Shown piece by piece: positions 56,566 to 64,000 of a stretch of 64,000 nucleotides of DNA. The stretch covers positions 2,096,001 through 2,160,000 of the forward strand of contig NZ_CP029287.2 of assembly GCF_003201675.2 (NCBI RefSeq). The letters run 5' to 3'. This stretch comes from Metallosphaera hakonensis JCM 8857 = DSM 7519 (lineage in GTDB: Archaea > Thermoproteota > Thermoprotei_A > Sulfolobales > Sulfolobaceae). Below the pieces are notes generated by a model. It ran no database searches, had not been told where the DNA came from, and was given only the letters and a program-made list of their open reading frames with translations. Within the stretch, counting starts at the first letter, position 1, and the number at the start of each line of letters is the position of its first letter. The position numbers were made by a program, and so were the translations under genes.

Positions 56566-57762
56566 TCAAGTGGCCTGGGTTTTCATAATGTTTCTAGCAG
56601 ATCTCTCGAAAGCTACCGCGCCTATTACAGTCGTTGCCAGGCTCATCAAAATGATCTCAGATAAATCAGCCTGATCAAAGATCCCGCTTGAGAAAGCAAT
56701 GGATGATATAACTAGACCCATTTCTCCCCTTGGTATCATCCCCAGAGAAGATGCCAGCGCTCTCTTTGGGTCCTTGTTATAGAGATAAGCGAAGGGGTAA
56801 ATTCCTACAAATTTCAATACTATTGCTAAGACGGTGATGATACTTCCTTGGATCAGCACGTTGGGAGACATGAAGGTGAAGATGTCGGTCTGCGCTCCTA
56901 TGCTTATGAAGAAAATTGAACCGAAAATGCCTATCATTGTTCTTACCATACCTCTAATCCTTTCAGCCTTTCTACTCTCGGCTATGGCTACTCCCGCAAT
57001 AAATGCGGCTATAATTGGTGAAAACCCAAGAGTTATCATAATTGTGACAAGGATGAAAAGAATTAGAAGAGAAACGTCCACGACGAGGGAGTCAGATACT
57101 ATAGAGATTATCCTTGGAATAATAAATACTGAAGCGAAGAAAATGATTAACCAAGATATCACAACTGTTAGGGTTAATTTAAATACGTCAAAGAAGGTCA
57201 ATCCCCTGGTATCAATGAGTGCCAAAGAAATTGAGAGTATAATGAAGGCAACTACGTCGTCTATGGCAGCAGCGGAGAGGGTAATTTTAACGTACCTTTC
57301 GTTCTCAAGTTTCTCTCCCTCGATAATAGAAGCAACCGCAGCCAGGCTGGTAGCCCCAGTAGCTGCTCCCATCAATATTGCAACATCAAAAGAGACGAAC
57401 CTTGACATATAGAAAAAGACTCCCACGAAGGGGAGGACTGCGCCAGCCGTGGCTGCCATGGAGGCCAAACCACCCGAAGTCCGAAGGGATTTAAAGCCAT
57501 GCTCCAAACCCGATGCGAAAATTAAAAGAATTACCGAAAACTCTGAGAAAAGGATCAGGTAAGAGTTAATGGTGAAGATCTGATATCCAGTGATTGAATT
57601 GATCACGGATCCCAAGGCAAAGGGACTTAGAATTAGCCCGGTCAAAAGCTCCATGATAAGGGGAGGGATTCTAGCCTTCCTGGATGTTACTTTGAGTCCT
57701 TGAGCGGCGGTAATTAGGACGAATATCTCTAAAAGAGCTAAGTAAATATCATCGGAACTCAT
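56566..57762 (-). CDS. CPA2-family cation/H+ antiporter
   Basis: A 398-residue antiporter with 12 predicted helices. The KefB/NapA-type pair of acids is in SAAAIDDVVAFIILSISLA, and ARIPPLIMELLTGLILSPFALG and GMIPRGEMGLVISSIA are family signatures. Exchanges Na+ or K+ for H+, useful for pH homeostasis in an acidophile. The cytosolic nucleotide-binding RCK domain of KefB is absent. Start set at ATG 57762. The longer frame from 57807 would run into the divergent gene and cover the shared promoter. Confidence 0.88.
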   Translation of the reverse strand: MSSDDIYLALLEIFVLITAAQGLKVTSRKARIPPLIMELLTGLILSPFALGSVINSITGYQIFTINSYLILFSEFSVILLIFASGLEHGFKSLRTSGGLASMAATAGAVLPFVGVFFYMSRFVSFDVAILMGAATGATSLAAVASIIEGEKLENERYVKITLSAAAIDDVVAFIILSISLALIDTRGLTFFDVFKLTLTVVISWLIIFFASVFIIPRIISIVSDSLVVDVSLLILFILVTIMITLGFSPIIAAFIAGVAIAESRKAERIRGMVRTMIGIFGSIFFISIGAQTDIFTFMSPNVLIQGSIITVLAIVLKFVGIYPFAYLYNKDPKRALASSLGMIPRGEMGLVISSIAFSSGIFDQADLSEIILMSLATTVIGAVAFERSARNIMKTQAT

Positions 57763-57805
57763 ACGGAGACATTGACTTTTATAACTATAAACGTTAATAT
57801 GATTC
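57763..57805. promoter_or_regulatory. Compact bidirectional promoter
   Basis: 43 bp separates the antiporter ATG (57762, minus) and the plus-strand ATG (57806). TTTTATAACTATAAACG (57777-57793) contains overlapping TATA-like elements, placed about 24-25 nt before each start, so both genes look leaderless and must share promoter space. Confidence 0.5.
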
Positions 57806-58837
57806 ATGTCAATTTTCAGAAAAGAAGGGGAGAAGAATATTCTTCATATCGACCATCTTAACCCAATGATGAAGAAGGCAATCAAGACACTTATTGATTC
57901 TGGAATACCCGAGGTTGCTAAGATTTACGGGTTCAGGTATCTCTTTCCTAAAATTGGAGAGCCAATTTTCGTCCCTTATGGTAAACTAGATGATGAATTC
58001 AAGGACACTCATGAGGCGTTTGAAAGAATTCTTGAGGAGGTAAACGAGATAAAGGACGAGGGAATGAAAACCTATAGGACGTGGTATCCGTTTGCGGAGG
58101 AAATTGACCACTTTAGATTTACCTTCTACTCGACTACATCAGAGGGGAAAATGAAGGTAGGGATAGCTGCAAACCCACTCGCTTCACTTGAGCAGGATGC
58201 CTTTAAGATAAATGATATTGCTGATGAAATTAAAGATAAAAATGTCCTAGTTCTAACTCCGGCATTGGCCGGTCAAGCGATTAACAGTAGTTCAGTCCTT
58301 TCCAAGTCCTCAAAGGTTCAGGTAGTGGACTTCGTTTCCCAGCGAGAAGCGGAAATAATTGACTCATTCATTTGGTTAAACAAGAGTTTTCATGAAAAAT
58401 ATGATAAGGATAAGGAATACGACTCCGAATTGGGCAGGACTTACATGAAGAGATTGTTCTCCGTAATAAGGTCCATGATTTCTTCTAAGGTCACCGAAAA
58501 CCCATCAAAAACGGACGTGACTATCCTCCCTTTATTTGTTTATCCAAAAAATAAGCTAGTAGGTAATATCTCAATAATGGAGGCCTGGAACGCTAACACG
58601 TCATATGCAGAGCTTCTTAGGCAGGCACAATACCACGAGATAGAGGTAGGTCCAATTCTCTACAATCAAGAGCTGATTAGTTCCTTAGTTGAAAGATACG
58701 CATACAACTCAGATAAACTAATTGTATTAACTGATCAAAAGGTTCCGCTGCTGGAAAGACTGGATCTCGGATGGGCTAAGAAATTTAAGGTAGAAAGAGA
58801 AAACGACTTCGTCAAGATCCTGAGGCCTTCTGGATGA
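57806..58837 (+). CDS. Conserved hypothetical protein, divergent to the antiporter
   Basis: A 343-residue soluble protein that I do not recognise. It has mixed alpha/beta content with MKVGIAANPLASLEQDAF, NVLVLTPALAGQAINSS and VDFVSQREAEIID. No cysteine-rich site, ATP loop or catalytic triad is obvious. It shares a promoter region with the CPA2 antiporter and its end overlaps the convergent DUF929 gene by 26 bp. A role in pH or ion response is only a guess from this pairing. Confidence 0.6.
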   Translation: MSIFRKEGEKNILHIDHLNPMMKKAIKTLIDSGIPEVAKIYGFRYLFPKIGEPIFVPYGKLDDEFKDTHEAFERILEEVNEIKDEGMKTYRTWYPFAEEIDHFRFTFYSTTSEGKMKVGIAANPLASLEQDAFKINDIADEIKDKNVLVLTPALAGQAINSSSVLSKSSKVQVVDFVSQREAEIIDSFIWLNKSFHEKYDKDKEYDSELGRTYMKRLFSVIRSMISSKVTENPSKTDVTILPLFVYPKNKLVGNISIMEAWNANTSYAELLRQAQYHEIEVGPILYNQELISSLVERYAYNSDKLIVLTDQKVPLLERLDLGWAKKFKVERENDFVKILRPSG

Positions 58838-59609
58838 TTTGAAGAATTGTTTGATAGGCCTGATCCATTTGGGATGGTATTTGACCATCCCTTATCTCGT
58901 TAAGAATTTGCGCAGGGTCCTTATTTATTGATACAACTTGGTTGGGAGTCAGTTGTTTAGGATAGCCTAGAAGTATCCACGTACCTCCGGGGCCAGATAT
59001 CACAAGTGTAGTAACTAGGTGGGGTGTCTGACTTCCGAAGGCTATGGGAACCTGATTGTTATCGTAGAAAACTAGAGTTTTATTCAATTGGTATTCCTCG
59101 ACAAGATTTAGAACCCATGAAGGCGCTTCGCTCTCCAGTTCGTTAAGACCTATCTGTACACCGTTTCCATTTAGAGGTTCCCCAGAAGGCGTGGCATTGA
59201 GAAATTGATTATAGATGTAAAGGAAGTGGAATTGAACAGAAGAGTTTGGGGTAAAACTCTCAAACAGTAAACCCGGTATCGGATCACCATTAGCGATATC
59301 TGGTTCAGCTACTGACAGATGAGGTTCAACGGAGATGTTGCCATAATGGCTCAATGCTAAATAGAGGGGCCAAGATAATGTGGCTCCATAGGGGCAACCA
59401 TACCAGCTCACAAGGTAAACTTGTGTGGTACCGTTGGGAGCATAGTCTGTTGAGGACACCTTGACCAAGTTTGTGAATGCACTTTCCGCAGAAGCGCTAG
59501 GTCTAAAGCTTAAGCCGACGAATAGAACTATTACTAGTATCAATGCTATAAAGGGAATGTATATTAGTTTGCTCTCGTTCTGTTTCTGCCTCTTCTTACC
59601 TTTAGCCAT
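58812..59609 (-). CDS. DUF929 protein with thioredoxin-like core, membrane-anchored
   Basis: A 265-residue Sulfolobales DUF929 protein. A basic N-terminus (KGKKRQKQNESK) is followed by one membrane helix (LIYIPFIALILVIVLFVGLSF), then an extracellular part. YLVSWYGCPYGATLSWPLYLALSHYG resembles the active-site region of a thioredoxin-like fold with only one Cys. NKTLVFYDNNQVPIAFGSQTPHLVTTL and NGTTQ give N-glycosylation sites. Its function is unknown. A surface disulfide or thiol role is possible. Confidence 0.78.
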   Translation of the reverse strand: MAKGKKRQKQNESKLIYIPFIALILVIVLFVGLSFRPSASAESAFTNLVKVSSTDYAPNGTTQVYLVSWYGCPYGATLSWPLYLALSHYGNISVEPHLSVAEPDIANGDPIPGLLFESFTPNSSVQFHFLYIYNQFLNATPSGEPLNGNGVQIGLNELESEAPSWVLNLVEEYQLNKTLVFYDNNQVPIAFGSQTPHLVTTLVISGPGGTWILLGYPKQLTPNQVVSINKDPAQILNEIRDGQIPSQMDQAYQTILQIIQKASGS

Positions 59610-59749
59610 AATTATGGATCGCGTAGTTCAAGATTTAAACCTTTTCACATGGCGGACTTATTATTCAAAAAAGAATAAATATTAATCAAAATAACTAATT
59701 CGTAGTTGATATTGTATAAAGACGGGTTTCCAGGAAATTTCAGGAGAAC

Positions 59750-60346
59750 TCAGGTCCTCTTCACACATATCCTTCCAGTCTTAATGGGAGTTATCTCGTC
59801 ACATTCCAATCTCGAAACCCCAATTAACTTTTCCAGGGCTTTCCTGATACCCTGATCCAGCGCAATTATCTTAAACGCGCTAATTAAGTACCAAAGGTTA
59901 CCCCTAGTTTCTACCACTATGAGTCTAGGCTCGATTTCAGCCATCTTATCGAGTACGTTGTAGGTATTCCCCATTCCGGTTACTCTGAACTCCTTGAAGA
60001 CGGTGTTACCAGCTACGTCTTCGAACTCCAAGCCGTCAGCATAAATCGTAACAAGGGAACCCGTTTTTAGTACAGCAGTAAATTCTCTAGGCTCAATTTC
60101 TATCCCGTATTTGGTCATATAGTTCAGCCATCTCTCCCGTTTCCTTCCTCGAAGCCTAGATCTAATAAGGCCTGAGATACTCATTGACGAGATCAGATCA
60201 GAAGCAGTAGCCATAATGAAGTCTTGGTCTCTAAATATCGATGGACCAGAGCATTTAGCGTCGGTCAATTTCCCAGAACAAATGAAGGATAGTTCGGGAA
60301 GAGGAGGAAATAGCACGTCTTCAGGAATTTCTATCTTTAGTTCCAC
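59750..60346 (-). CDS. Conserved hypothetical protein
   Basis: Unrecognised 198-residue protein with mixed alpha/beta composition: MSISGLIRSRLRGRKRERWLNYM (basic helix), EFTAVLKTGSLVTIYADGLEFEDV (beta) and RLIVVETRGNLWYLISAFKII. Four cysteines are spread (FICSG, AKCSG, LECDE, RICVK), possibly a metal site. Neighbours give no clue. Confidence 0.55.
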   Translation of the reverse strand: MELKIEIPEDVLFPPLPELSFICSGKLTDAKCSGPSIFRDQDFIMATASDLISSMSISGLIRSRLRGRKRERWLNYMTKYGIEIEPREFTAVLKTGSLVTIYADGLEFEDVAGNTVFKEFRVTGMGNTYNVLDKMAEIEPRLIVVETRGNLWYLISAFKIIALDQGIRKALEKLIGVSRLECDEITPIKTGRICVKRT

Positions 60347-60398
60347 ACCAATTAGATTGTCCGCCAGGTTTATTTAGATAATATTAAACTGTATTTTC

Positions 60399-60651
60399 TT
60401 GTTGCTAGAATCTATAAGAGAAAGATTTAAAAAATTAATTAATGGTTATAAAATTCGAGAACGACCCAGTTTCATGTATTGCCTTGGGGCCCCGTCTTAT
60501 GATATTAAAGAGGAGAAAATCCAAAACATAGGCTATGCGCATCCCTCTATAGTTTTTGGAATTACTCAAAAGGGAACACAAATATGGGAGAGAGTATAGT
60601 GGGTTTCCTGAAATAAGTAAAGAATCAATATCGTCAGACATAGATACCTAG
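60399..60651 (+). other. Short broken frames, possible gene remnant
   Basis: Two frames could be pieces of one decayed gene: 66 codons at 60399-60599 and, in the next frame, about 32 codons ending at TAG 60649-60651 that reads plausibly as a protein C-terminus (LLKREHKYGREYSGFPEI). No family recognised, and the lower strand has an equally long frame. May be noise. Confidence 0.2.
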
Positions 60652-60765
60652 TTCGTCATGGTGAGATAGTTTGCCTTCTCTGTTTTCTTGAACGAGTGTC
60701 CAATCCTCAATTCTGAGGTCATTAAGTGGCTCATTATATATAACTCCTCCATCATCAATATTTGT

Positions 60766-60999
60766 ATGGGTATCAGAGAGGACGTATTACTCTTCCTGTT
60801 TCGTCATGGAGAGTCCAAATTACCGAAGATAGCATCACAGTTGGACTTAGATCAAGAAGATCTTCTTTCTATTCTAAGACCGATGGAATTGGAAGGCTTA
60901 TTAAAAAGAGAGGTCAAAGGCCTAATAAGAAAAGAACCGTTTTATAGCCTGACAGAAAAAGGCTACAATGAAGCAAGAAAAATAAATGACTCACTTTAA
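60766..60999 (+). CDS. Small winged-helix DNA-binding protein
   Basis: A 77-residue winged-helix protein. REDVLLFLFRHGESKLPKIASQLDL, DQEDLLSILRPMELEGLLKRE and KEPFYSLTEKGYNEAR give the helix-turn-helix and wing. TTATATATA (60734-60742) is about 28 nt before ATG 60766, a leaderless start. A longer frame to 60688 adds 26 residues unrelated to the domain. Convergent with the SSS transporter gene with a 2-bp gap. Its target is unknown. Confidence 0.75.
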   Translation: MGIREDVLLFLFRHGESKLPKIASQLDLDQEDLLSILRPMELEGLLKREVKGLIRKEPFYSLTEKGYNEARKINDSL

Positions 61000-61001
61000 A
61001 A

Positions 61002-62585
61002 TTACATTTCTTTTGTGATCTCTTCTTCCTTTATTTTTTGAGAAGGTCTCCAACCAGCTCCATAAGCAATTGCCGATCCAATAACCGTAACTGCCAGGTT
61101 AATAAGCAGGGCAAGAATCGCGATATATAATGGACCTAACGGTGTAGAGTAGAGGCTAGTTTTGATAACACCGAACTTGGCATTGGCTTCGTATACTAGC
61201 GCCAAGGCAGATATTATTCCTACAGCCCATCCGGCTAAGGCCACCTTTCCGTTCAAGTTCTTGGTGTAGAGTCCTAGAAACACTGATGGTAGGGTCTGAG
61301 TAACTAATATTCCTCCAAGCAGTTGTAGTTGAATTGCGTAAGTTGAAGGTACGACGAACACGAAGCCTAATGCCACAAACTTGAACACGGTGGACACTAT
61401 CTTGGCCAGAGTGGCCTCTGTCCTGGGATCCAGGGACTTAAACTCCTTTACTACATTTCTAACCAGAAGGTTAGCTACACCTATTGCCATAATTGCAGCA
61501 GGAACCAAACCACCTATGAAAATAGCTAAGTAGGCAAGTCCAATAAACCAGTCAGGCATGGTGTAGGATATTAGAGCCGGAACCACGAAAGTGCCAGCCC
61601 CAAGTTTTAAGACTGCCTGAAGCGCGTTGGGAACAGCGTACACTAATATACCAAATAGGGCAAGTAGGGCAAGTCCAATTCCGTATATTGGAAGTAGTGA
61701 GGTCCCCAGTTTCAATTTACCTCTGTCCTCTGAGCTCAATGAGCCGTTTATGGCGTGTGGATAAAGGTAAAGTGCCAACGCAGACCCTAGGGAAAGGGAG
61801 AAGTAGGCCGGTATAAGCTTAGGGGATAGGTCTCCGTAAAGGATTGGCCCTTTACCATGATTTAGGACGCTATTAACTGTAGCTGAAGCCGTGGAAGCAT
61901 GAGAAAACGCAGCCGCGAAACCACCGTAACTCAATGGTACTATGATTATCACTGCTAGAACAGTTATCCAGATTAGGATGTCCTTGAATACTCCAGTGAG
62001 TGCCGCGCCTCTAAGTCCGCTGGTAAATGTGAACGAAGCAAGGACGATGAAAGCTATAATTAGGGCAATGTCTGAGATGGTCTTCGAGACCACGCCCGTT
62101 AATCCCACAAGCAATGAAGCCAATACTGCCTGCATTCCCACTATCTGTAATGCGATATAGGGAAGCTCTGCAACAACCCCTGTTAGTGCTACTGCTATGG
62201 CAAGCCATTTGCTATCAAATCTGTCCTTCACGAAATCTGACGCTGTAACATAGCCCTTGTTCCTAGAGACCGTCCACAGTCTGGGCATAGTTAATAACGC
62301 GACTGCAAACCCCCAAGCAACGTAGGGAACGGCAAAGAAGTATAGAGAACCTACGGTCAACATGCTAGACGGAACTGCAATAAACGTATATGCGGTGAAA
62401 AGATCAGCACCCATGAGGAACCATACTAGAAGCCATCCAAGTCTTCTTCCTCCGAGTCCCCACTCGTCAATCCTTGAAAGGTCTCCTCTTCTAAATCTAG
62501 AAGCCCAGAAGCCTAAAACTGCAAAAATAGCAAAAAGTATAATGAAAACTCCAAGAGTTACGTAATCAATATTTCCGAAAGCCAT
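61002..62585 (-). CDS. Sodium:solute symporter (SSS) family transporter
   Basis: A 527-residue transporter of about 13 helices. [56 protein letters not shown] and [20 protein letters not shown] match SSS-family features. It likely takes up organic acids, amino acids or similar with Na+ or H+. I prefer ATG 62585, five bases after GGTGA (62592-62596), over GTG 62594, which overlaps the stop of the preceding small gene. The paired DUF3311 gene supports an SSS transporter. Confidence 0.88.
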   Translation of the reverse strand: MAFGNIDYVTLGVFIILFAIFAVLGFWASRFRRGDLSRIDEWGLGGRRLGWLLVWFLMGADLFTAYTFIAVPSSMLTVGSLYFFAVPYVAWGFAVALLTMPRLWTVSRNKGYVTASDFVKDRFDSKWLAIAVALTGVVAELPYIALQIVGMQAVLASLLVGLTGVVSKTISDIALIIAFIVLASFTFTSGLRGAALTGVFKDILIWITVLAVIIIVPLSYGGFAAAFSHASTASATVNSVLNHGKGPILYGDLSPKLIPAYFSLSLGSALALYLYPHAINGSLSSEDRGKLKLGTSLLPIYGIGLALLALFGILVYAVPNALQAVLKLGAGTFVVPALISYTMPDWFIGLAYLAIFIGGLVPAAIMAIGVANLLVRNVVKEFKSLDPRTEATLAKIVSTVFKFVALGFVFVVPSTYAIQLQLLGGILVTQTLPSVFLGLYTKNLNGKVALAGWAVGIISALALVYEANAKFGVIKTSLYSTPLGPLYIAILALLINLAVTVIGSAIAYGAGWRPSQKIKEEEITKEM

Positions 62586-62590
62586 TTTCT

Positions 62591-62794
62591 TCACCTTCCT
62601 GAACCATTATCTTTAACAGCGAGAACTACACCTGCAAAAAGGGCCGTACTTACCACTAGGAGAATAATTTGATAGGAGTAGAAGTTAGTTAGACCTCCAA
62701 TAGACGGCACACTGTTATTAAAAACTGGATATAAAGAGTATATAATTATATCTATCAAAAAAGCAATTCCCATTGCCAAATAGAACTTGTTCAT
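62591..62794 (-). CDS. DUF3311 small membrane protein, partner of the SSS transporter
   Basis: A 67-residue two-helix membrane protein ([21 protein letters not shown] and [21 protein letters not shown]) of the DUF3311 type that commonly precedes SSS transporter genes. Its stop lies within the ribosome site of the transporter, so the two are translationally coupled. Perhaps a small accessory subunit. Confidence 0.75.
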   Translation of the reverse strand: MNKFYLAMGIAFLIDIIIYSLYPVFNNSVPSIGGLTNFYSYQIILLVVSTALFAGVVLAVKDNGSGR

Positions 62795-63005
62795 AGACTA
62801 CCTGAATATGTTTTAAGGAAAACAAACTTATAAATTTTATAATCTAGAGGGGTAATTATCATTGATATTTTCATAAAGCAAAACTACTTGTCTCTTACAT
62901 TAGAAGAAATGTTTATTTTGATTGGAAGGTGCTTATGATTCAATTATATGCTATTTTTGAAAAATGGAAATAGATTACAAATAATCTATATCAGAAAAAT
63001 ACAAC

Positions 63006-64000
63006 TCACTGGGTTATTACAGTTGATCTAATTATACCTCTTATTTTACTTACTAATTCCTCTTCTCTTCTCGTGTAGTATGAGATTGCCCTTCCTTTTC
63101 TTCCCATTCTTCCGGCTCTACCCACCCTGTGAATGTAAGTCTCCACGTCTCTAGGTAAATCGAAGTTAATCACTTGATCCACATCAATCACATCGATCCC
63201 TCTAGCCGCGAGATCGGTGGCAATTAACAGATCGCTATTGCCTCTCCTGAAGTTCATTAAATTTCTTCTCCTAGCTCCCTGAGACATATCACCGTGGAGA
63301 ATCGAGGTGTTGAACTTATCCGCTACCCTGTCATAAAGGGCCTCTGCTCTAACCTTAGTATTGGTGAAGACTATGGCCTTGCCTTGAACATTACTAAATA
63401 ATTTCGTAATTTTTTCATTCCAATTATCACGAACTGGATAAAACTCATGATCTATCTCAACTGGTTTATATTCGTCTACTTTTAAGAATTCAGCGTCAGG
63501 TGCAAATTCCTCAGCCAATTCCCTAACCTCAGGCGGAACAGTGGCTGAGAAGAAACCGAAGGACTGAGCGTTGGTCTTCGATAGAATCATTCTCACATCC
63601 TCAATAAATCCCATATCTAGCATCCTATCTACTTCGTCAACTATCCCGAGCCTGAACCTGGAGAGGTCGAGAGTTCCCTTCCCCCAAAGATCCAAAATCC
63701 TTCCAGGCGTGCCCACAATGATATCACTATCGGCCTCCCTTTCCTGTCTCTCGTAACCTACACCACCTATGATTACTCCCAATGAGGTCCTCTTGTATTT
63801 TCCAAGCCTCTTGGCCTCATAAGCTACTTGCTCCGCTAACTCTCTAGTGGGGGTCAAGATTAGTGTATCCACACCTCTTTCTAGGACAGGTATCAAGTAA
63901 GATGCAGTCTTTCCTGAACCCGTTTTAGCTTGGACAATCACACTACGCCCGGTAATGAAGACCGGGATAGTAATTTCTTGAACTTTAGTGGGGCTCCGGT
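63006..64000 (-). CDS. DEAD-box RNA helicase, N-terminus outside the window
   Basis: The frame continues from the right edge to 63006. Seen are the end of a Q motif ([11 protein letters not shown]), motif I AKTGSGKT, Ia [12 protein letters not shown], motif II as DEVD (for DEAD), motif III SAT, VFTNT, motif [10 protein letters not shown] and motif [11 protein letters not shown] complete helicase core of the DEAD-box RNA helicase family, lacking long extensions at its C-terminus. The true start lies just beyond 64000. Likely role in RNA remodelling or cold/stress response, not determined. Confidence 0.92.
   Translation of the reverse strand, partial: RSPTKVQEITIPVFITGRSVIVQAKTGSGKTASYLIPVLERGVDTLILTPTRELAEQVAYEAKRLGKYKRTSLGVIIGGVGYERQEREADSDIIVGTPGRILDLWGKGTLDLSRFRLGIVDEVDRMLDMGFIEDVRMILSKTNAQSFGFFSATVPPEVRELAEEFAPDAEFLKVDEYKPVEIDHEFYPVRDNWNEKITKLFSNVQGKAIVFTNTKVRAEALYDRVADKFNTSILHGDMSQGARRRNLMNFRRGNSDLLIATDLAARGIDVIDVDQVINFDLPRDVETYIHRVGRAGRMGRKGRAISYYTRREEELVSKIRGIIRSTVITQ

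Noticed and set aside
56834-57412. 192-codon plus-strand frame
   Set aside because: Antisense to the CPA2 antiporter, whose motifs are complete. The plus-strand peptide is Ile/Met/Ala-rich without structure.

Overview
The window reads as the chromosome of a thermoacidophilic crenarchaeon of the order Sulfolobales, most likely Metallosphaera or a close relative. The evidence is: many genes start on or just after a TATA box about 26 nt upstream (leaderless transcripts); internal operon genes have GGTGA/GGAGG-type ribosome sites; Sulfolobales-restricted families occur (DUF929, DUF1286, DUF1404); and the order dsrE3A-tusA-hdrC1-hdrB1-hdrA-hyp-hdrC2-hdrB2 matches the one described from Metallosphaera. 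The genus is an inference.

Left part (1-7.4 kb): a phosphomevalonate kinase cut by the window edge; a small winged-helix regulator with two membrane proteins; the lipoate-binding protein LbpA with an unknown coupled gene; a degenerate HAD protein; QueC; then a compact sulfur/metal regulatory patch (two paralogous Cys-containing winged-helix regulators, a 57-residue YHS-domain protein and a TusA-like protein).

Centre-left (7.5-23.7 kb) is the core of the window, a lipoate-dependent sulfur-oxidation locus. A five-gene operon carries a fused lipoate-protein ligase (sLpl(AB) type), two radical-SAM lipoyl synthase subunits, an M23-like protein and an HDAC-family amidohydrolase. Facing it is a repeat-containing DUF1641 protein. 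A second operon holds DsrE, dihydrolipoamide dehydrogenase, an unknown protein and a glutaredoxin-like protein. It diverges from dsrE3A-tusA and the complete sHdr complex. In the current model DsrE3A/TusA pass sulfane sulfur to sHdr, LbpA serves as the lipoyl swinging arm, sulfite is formed, and the dehydrogenase can reoxidise the dihydrolipoyl group.

Middle (23.7-36.5 kb): a CaCA-type exchanger, about 1.6 kb of decayed non-coding DNA, a VapBC pair, a type IV pilin-like protein, TPR and EamA genes, an intact IS607-type element (serine recombinase plus TnpB) and a divergent ABC exporter with a very large surface-exposed partner protein.

Right part (37-64 kb): metabolic and transport genes, including nicotinamidase-like, DHH phosphoesterase, 1-Cys peroxiredoxin, DUF763, citrate synthase, a phosphate-related group (DUF47, PiT-like, RHH regulator, MFS), a frameshifted TusA paralogue next to an NDH-2-like flavoprotein, APC, CPA2 and SSS transporters, and a DEAD-box helicase cut by the right edge. 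At 50.4-53.0 kb lies a second complete lipoate-assembly cassette, with the ligase split into LplA and LplB, so the window holds two distinct lipoylation systems.
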